From: Cheilinus undulatus
Taxonomy: Eukaryota; Chordata; Actinopteri; Labriformes; Labridae
DNA length: 64,000 nt
Assembly (NCBI RefSeq): GCF_018320785.1
Contig: NC_054878.1
Span: forward strand, 44,821,429-44,885,428
Direction: 5' to 3'
The position numbers and the translations under genes are program-made. Shown here piece by piece: positions 58,975-64,000 of the stretch. The first letter of the stretch is position 1; every line of letters begins with the position of its first letter. The notes under the pieces were generated by a model that was not told the DNA's origin, made no database searches, and saw nothing but the letters and a program-made list of their open reading frames with translations.

Positions 58975-60000
58975 CGAAATGTTGAGGAAAAATGTCAACA
59001 TGTTAGGACAAATACAGTAATGAGACAAAACACAAAAAAGAGAAAAAAATGCCAGAAAAAGTTGAAATGTTAGGGAAAGTATAGGGAAAGTTGAATTATT
59101 ATAATTATGCTTGTGGTGCAAATATAGAATAGAGGAGAACTCAAATTTTAGAATTCTCCGTGCGTGAGACGTGCTGCATTTCTGAGATCAGCCCTTACAC
59201 TGGCTGCCAGTCTGAAACAGGTTACTGCAGAGGAACAGTGAGGATCACATCATGGAACTGGGACATCATGGCGCCAGCACGGACCAAAACATGGCGGTCT
59301 CCTGGTTAATTTATAAACTCAAATGACTCAAAATGCAGATATTGAGTGAGTATTTTAGTTCAATAAGTATATGAGACATACAAATATCTATCCAACAAGA
59401 TGAATTTGTCTGATCATGCAGGGTTCCTTTTAAGAAAAACAGTTGAGGAAAAAAGTTAAAATGTTTAGAAAAACATTTGAAATGTCAACAGAGTAGTGAA
59501 AATTGTGAGTAAAAAAGTTAAAATGTTTAGAAAAATTGTTGAGATGTCAACAGGATAGAGAAAATGTTGAGAAAAAGTTAAAATATTTAGAAAAACAGTT
59601 GAAATGTCAACAGAATAGAGAAAATAGTGAGTCAAAAAGTTAAATGTTTAGAAAAACAGTTGAAATGTCAACAGAATAGAGAAAATGTTGGGTAAAAAAG
59701 TCAGAATGTTTAGAAAAACAGTTGAAATGTCAACAGAATAGTGAAAATGTTGAGAAAAAAAGTTAAAATGCTTAGAAAAACAGTTGAAATGTCAAGGGTA
59801 TAGTGGAAATGTTGGGTAAAAAGTCAAGAAAGAATTTAAAACAGTTGAAATGTTAAGAGCTTAGTAAAAAGGTGGGGGAAAAAAGTTAAAATGTTTAGAA
59901 AAACAGTTGAAATGTAAAGGGTTTAGTGGAAATGTTGGTTAAGAAAGTCAAGAAAGAATTTAAAAAGTATCCAAAAAGTAAGTGTTGGGAGGAAAAACTC
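58975..60000. repeat. Minisatellite, about 60-bp unit, upstream of ccr6
   Basis: The best-ordered part is 59440-59990, with about eight or nine units of roughly 58-61 bp. Each has TTTAGAAAAACAGTTGAAAT, then GTCAACAGAATAGAGAAAAT and GTTGAGAAAAAAGTTAAAAT. It ends about 400 bp before the ccr6 coding exon. Confidence 0.8.
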
Positions 60001-60411
60001 GAAACCTTAAAAATGTCAAAAAGATTTCTCGTAAGAAAAAAGGTTAATAAAAATCACACTGCTGAGTTGTGTTTGGGTTTTTCAGAGTAACAGACACTCT
60101 AATGTATAAGTATGTTGTGCTTGCAAATGCTTAGCTATAGCATTGTCTCCACACAGTAGCAATAAATCAGGTCTGAGTGTCAAACGAAAAAAAACCTCAG
60201 AATAAAATCAGCTGTCTGTACATATAGTGATAGAGATGTCTTTCTGCCTTGGTCTTTTTCCTTAAAGACTTTGGTGAACTGTATCTTTACATTTTTTTTA
60301 TATTTCACCTCTGACAAACAACATTTTTATTTAGTGTTTTTCTGAATTACTGCCTCCTCACTGTTGACCCCAAATACATGCTCTGCTTCTGTTCTTTGTT
60401 TGCAGTTGCAC

Positions 60412-61563
60412 ATGATGATGGAGGTCACCGACTATGGAGATTATTCCAACCAATCATATTATGACTACAATTCCACAGATTATCCGAGAGAAGAACCATG
60501 TAATCACCTGAAGAACCAGAGTGTTGAGCTTGTGATTGGTCCTTATGTCCACTCCATCATCTGCATCCTGGGCTTCGTGGGGAACAGTCTGGTGATCGTC
60601 ACCTACGCCTTCTACAAGAGGACAAAGTCCATGACTGACGTCTACCTGCTCAACGTGGCCATTGCAGACCTGGTGTTTGTGGTGTTACTGCCTCTCATCG
60701 TCTACAACGAGCTGACGGCGTGGTCCATGGGGCCGGTCGCCTGCAAGCTACTGCGTGGCTCCTACAGCGTCAACCTCTACAGCGGCATGCTGCTGCTCGC
60801 CTGCATCAGCACTGACCGCTACATTGCCATCGTCCAGGCCCGCCGCAGCTTCAGACTGCGCTCTCTGCAGTACAGTCGCCTCATCTGCACCATCGTCTGG
60901 GTCTTTGCCTTACTGCTGTCCGTCCCTTCCTTCTACTTTTACAACCGGTATGATGCATCTCCCAGTGAGAGCTTCTTTATCACTGAGGAGATGGACTGGG
61001 TTCCGGACTTTGAGCCTTCTCATTATGTCTGTGAGTTCAAGTTCATGGACACCACTATAGCCAAGAAAGCAAGGGTGGCGATACCCAGCACCCAGCTGGC
61101 TGTGGGTTTCTTCCTGCCACTGCTCATCATGGTCTTCTGCTACACCGCCGTCATCATCACCCTGCTCAAAGCCAAAAACTTTCAGCGGCACAAGGCGGTG
61201 CGGGTGGTGCTGGTGGTAGTGGCGGTGTTCGTCATCTGCCACCTTCCCTACAACGTCACACTGCTGTATGACACCATCACCATGTTTGGAGAAATGACAT
61301 GTGAAGACTCAGATGCCTTACTCACAGCCAAGACAGTGACGCAAACCATTGCCTACCTGCACTGCTGCCTGAACCCGGTCCTGTACGCCTTTGTGGGGGT
61401 GAAGTTCAGAAACCATTTCAGGAGGATCGTCCGGGATGTTTGGTGTCTGGGGAAGAGGTACATCGCACCACGACGCTTCTCCAGGACCACCTCAGAGGTT
61501 TTCATGTCCACACGCCGTTCGGTTGACGGAACCAGTGAAAATGGCTCGTCTTTCACCATGTGA
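60412..61563 (+). CDS. ccr6: C-C chemokine receptor type 6-like GPCR
   Basis: Class A GPCR of 383 residues at the leukocyte surface; mammalian CCR6 binds CCL20 and guides B, Th17 and dendritic cells. The N-terminus is acidic and Tyr-rich (DYGDYSNQSYYDYNSTDY) with N-glycosylation sequons at 13, 20 and 35 and likely sulfated Tyr. It has seven hydrophobic segments, Asn58 (1.50), Asp86 (2.50), Cys111 with an ECL2 Cys (HYVCEF), Cys30 with an ECL3 Cys (MTCED), DRYIAIVQ at 135-142 and NPVLYAF in TM7. The DRYIAIVQ.RSFRLRS block and the C-terminal SSFTM match CCR6 specifically. The start is the first ATG after a good acceptor (pyrimidine tract, CAG ending 60405); ATGs also occur at 60415 and 60418. 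The gene follows cep43 in the same orientation, as in human. The a/b paralogue is not decided. Confidence 0.95.
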   Translation: MMMEVTDYGDYSNQSYYDYNSTDYPREEPCNHLKNQSVELVIGPYVHSIICILGFVGNSLVIVTYAFYKRTKSMTDVYLLNVAIADLVFVVLLPLIVYNELTAWSMGPVACKLLRGSYSVNLYSGMLLLACISTDRYIAIVQARRSFRLRSLQYSRLICTIVWVFALLLSVPSFYFYNRYDASPSESFFITEEMDWVPDFEPSHYVCEFKFMDTTIAKKARVAIPSTQLAVGFFLPLLIMVFCYTAVIITLLKAKNFQRHKAVRVVLVVVAVFVICHLPYNVTLLYDTITMFGEMTCEDSDALLTAKTVTQTIAYLHCCLNPVLYAFVGVKFRNHFRRIVRDVWCLGKRYIAPRRFSRTTSEVFMSTRRSVDGTSENGSSFTM

Positions 61564-61860
61564 GGATGCCAGGCGGGTTCATCTGTGGCTCCGTCTGATG
61601 TGGAAGAGAAAATGTTGGAACTGCGATGCCTAGCTCAAGGCCTGATTGTCCTGGAAGAAAAACCAGATCTAAGTCTATCGTTTTATAACCTGTGTTGTTC
61701 AGGCTGTGCAACTAAAGTCACAATGTCAACAAGAAATTACCCTTTTATTTAACAAGAATCATCTCAAAGTTTAAAAGCCTGGTATCAAAGCAACCCCGTT
61801 TATCAAAGCACTCCTGGACCTTGTCTTCAGCTGAGACAAAACACCAGACTTTTACAGATA

Positions 61861-61866
61861 AATAAA
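61861..61866 (+). terminator. ccr6: Candidate polyadenylation signal of ccr6
   Basis: AATAAA 298 bp after the stop codon, in GATAAATAAATTC. It is the first canonical hexamer I found downstream of the coding exon. Confidence 0.5.
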
Positions 61867-61869
61867 TTC

Positions 61870-62770
61870 TCTCCCATTTAAAATCAGACTTCATTTTTAC
61901 CACTGAAACGCCGGACAGGAACACATCTAGAGATAAAGTATGTTGACAATTAGATGGACTACTCTTGTGCAACAACAAAAGCCAAATCAGGTTTCACTGA
62001 AGTACCCCCCCCACATTCAGACAGTCCACCTAAATTATTAAGCTAAGAAAAGATGGCAAATATGACCCCAAGTGAGTTAACTGAATTAAAAAGTTATTGG
62101 GATGTTCTGCAATAAGGACGGTCAATGCTGACAGGTTATGTCATGGTCAGACTGCACAATATTTCTGCAATGATTTGAAGGTCACTGTGTCAGATTAGGC
62201 AATCACAGAGCTATTTGTGCCATGACTCAACCAATGAACATGATGGACTACGCAGTGGTACCCCACCAGTCATCAGGACCATTGGGATGATGCTGCAAGG
62301 AGGACAGATGGGGCTGGACGACACCTGGAAAGAAGCCTGTAAACAAACGTTCTGTGTTTACTGTGCTGTTTTGTATCTATTTGTCTGTCCAAACATTTTG
62401 ATGAATGCTGTGCTAGCTTGATGCTAAAACTAATGGCAGTTACTCACTGGGTTGCCATTTTGGGCCAGCATTTCTGTTTTTTCAGTCTGTCGTGGTCGTT
62501 CCTCAACAACATATCGTAAATGCAGGGATTATGACAAAGATTGACCAACTTCTCCTCTGTCTCAAACTTCCACTCTCACAGCACCAACTTCATCACTCTT
62601 CTTACCTTCAATGTTTGTTTAGTTTACTTTTGTGTCTTTTGCATGTGCAGAGCACTCTGTACTCTCATTGGTCACTGGCATGACAGAACGCCTATCTGTA
62701 AGGAGATTGTTAGGCTTCACAGATGTGGCCTTGAACCCCTAGACAGCTGTAATGGGCTATGAAAATGGTT
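61870..62770. other. Downstream of ccr6, no gene seen
   Basis: About 0.9 kb without a supported coding region or recognised repeat. Confidence 0.45.
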
Positions 62771-62774
62771 AGAA

Positions 62775-64000
62775 CATGTAGCCTGACCCTGCCTTGGTTA
62801 AAACAGGCAATAAGGGCAAAAAGGGGAAAATATATCAGGGGAAAACATTTGAACACGTAGGTTATAAAGTGTCAAAAATAGGTAATGGGTGGTAATTCAG
62901 GCAGGAAATGGTTAAAAAAGGGGTTAAAACGTGTCAAAAATGGTTTACAAAGGGGTAATATGGGCAAAATATGGGCAAAAGGCATTTGAATGTGAAAATG
63001 GGGTATAACTGGCAACTATGGGCAGATAGGGTGGTAAAGATGGGTTAAAAATGATCAATAGAGGGTTTTAAGTGGCAAACGTGGGCAGAAAATGTAGTAA
63101 AGAGGGGTTGAAATTTTTAAGAAATTAGTAAAAATGGACTAAAATTAGTTTAAGAATAACAACAAGTGGTTAATGAATACAATAAGGGCAAAAAAGAGAA
63201 AAGAAGCAGGGAAAATTGTGAAAATAGGTTTTAAATGGAGATTATTGGCAGAAAAAGTGGTAAAAATGAATGAAAATGGGTTAGAAGTGGGAAATAAAGG
63301 TGGTAAAAAATGTTAAATGAGTATCAAGTGGGCAGTGTGGGCAGAGAAGTGGTAGAAATGGTTTACAGGGGCAAATAGGGGCAGAAGATTGATAAAAAAT
63401 GGTTAAGAAGTGTCAAAAAAGGGTTTATATGTAGCTAATATGGGCAAAAGGCATTTGAATGTGTTGAAAATGGGGTATAACTGGCAACTGTTGGCAGATA
63501 GAGTGGTAAAGATGGGTTAAAAATTATCAATAGAGGGTTTTAAGTGGCAAACATGGGCAGAAAAAGTGGTAAAGAGGGGTTGAAATTTGTAGTAAATTAG
63601 TAAAAATGGGCTAAAATTTGTTTAAGAATAGCAACGAGTGGTTAATAGATGCAATAAGGGCAAAAAGAGAAAAAAAGGCAGGGAAAAATTGTGAAAATAG
63701 GTTTCAAATGGCATATATCGGCAGAAAAAGTGCTGAAAGTGGGTTAAAAGTGGCAAATAGGGGCAGAAAATGTGTTGAAAATGGGTTAGAAGTGGGGAAA
63801 AAGGTAGTTAAAAGTGTCAGATGAGCGGCCAGTGTGGGCAGAAGAAGGTGATAGAAATGGGTTACAGGTGGCAAATAGGGGAAGAAGATTGGTACAAAGT
63901 GGAAAAAATGAGTCGAAATGGTTCACAAATGAGAATGTGAGCAGACAGTTGGCAGAAAAAGTGGTTAAAAATGTCAAAAATGGTGACAAATGTGACAAAA
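62775..64000. repeat. AAGTGGCAAAAATGGG-type array, third locus (runs off window)
   Basis: Degenerate units (GGTTAAAAGTGGCAAATAGG, ATGGGCAGAAAAAGTGGTAA). A higher-order duplication is clear: 62940-63230 and 63420-63710 share GCAAAAGGCATTTGAATGTG, GGGTATAACTGGCAACT and ATCAATAGAGGGTTTTAAGT in the same order, about 480 bp apart. It continues past the right edge. Confidence 0.8.

Noticed and set aside
59440..59990. CRISPR-like alternation of repeats and spacers
   Set aside because: Units are imperfect and contiguous, the intervening parts are themselves repeated, and the context is a vertebrate genome. It is a minisatellite.
60364..60411. 16-residue extension of the ccr6 frame
   Set aside because: It begins with TTG and crosses a textbook acceptor (pyrimidine tract plus CAG ending 60405), so it is intron sequence.

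Overview
This is vertebrate nuclear DNA, almost certainly from a spiny-rayed (percomorph) teleost fish. Exons are short and separated by long AT-rich introns with GT/AG boundaries. The proteins are vertebrate-specific, and the introns are full of Tc1/mariner elements, MITEs, a fish-type tRNA-derived SINE and degenerate minisatellites. The species inference rests on repeat style and protein divergence, not on a marker gene.

Three genes are supported. (1) mboat2, minus strand: 12 coding exons from 12276 down to 127. It encodes a membrane-bound lysophospholipid O-acyltransferase, and the last coding exon lies beyond the left edge. (2) cep43 (FGFR1OP/FOP), plus strand: 21 coding exons from 14677 to 51019, about 527 residues, a centrosomal/ciliary-base protein. 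(3) ccr6-type chemokine receptor, plus strand: one coding exon, 60412-61563, with a possible non-coding 5' exon near 51.7 kb. mboat2 and cep43 are head to head across 2.4 kb. cep43 followed by ccr6 in the same orientation matches human 6q27, whereas human MBOAT2 is on another chromosome (both recalled, not searched).

Layout. 0.1-12.3 kb is mboat2, with Tc1-like relics in introns and a long T/G-rich degenerate array at 3.2-4.1 kb. 12.3-14.7 kb is the divergent intergenic region: a CpG-rich mboat2 first exon, a partly duplicated AT-rich block, a 0.6-kb MITE, then a CTCF-consensus site and an ETS site just upstream of cep43. 14.7-51 kb is cep43; its introns hold a near full-length dead Tc1 element, several copies of a second Tc1-like family, an L1-type LINE scrap, a SINE and many minisatellite-like arrays. 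51-60 kb is the cep43-ccr6 interval, mostly degenerate arrays. 60.4-61.9 kb is the receptor gene and 62.8-64 kb is another array.

The most interesting feature is inside cep43. Four consecutive exons (29457-30000) form an in-frame, phase 0-0 cassette of 84 residues. It contains a recognisable EF-hand calcium-binding loop, which I do not recall in the human protein. The cassette is flanked by two related direct repeats in the neighbouring introns. A run of three phase 2-2 exons further downstream is also freely skippable. I see no prokaryote-type system, CRISPR array or intact virus.
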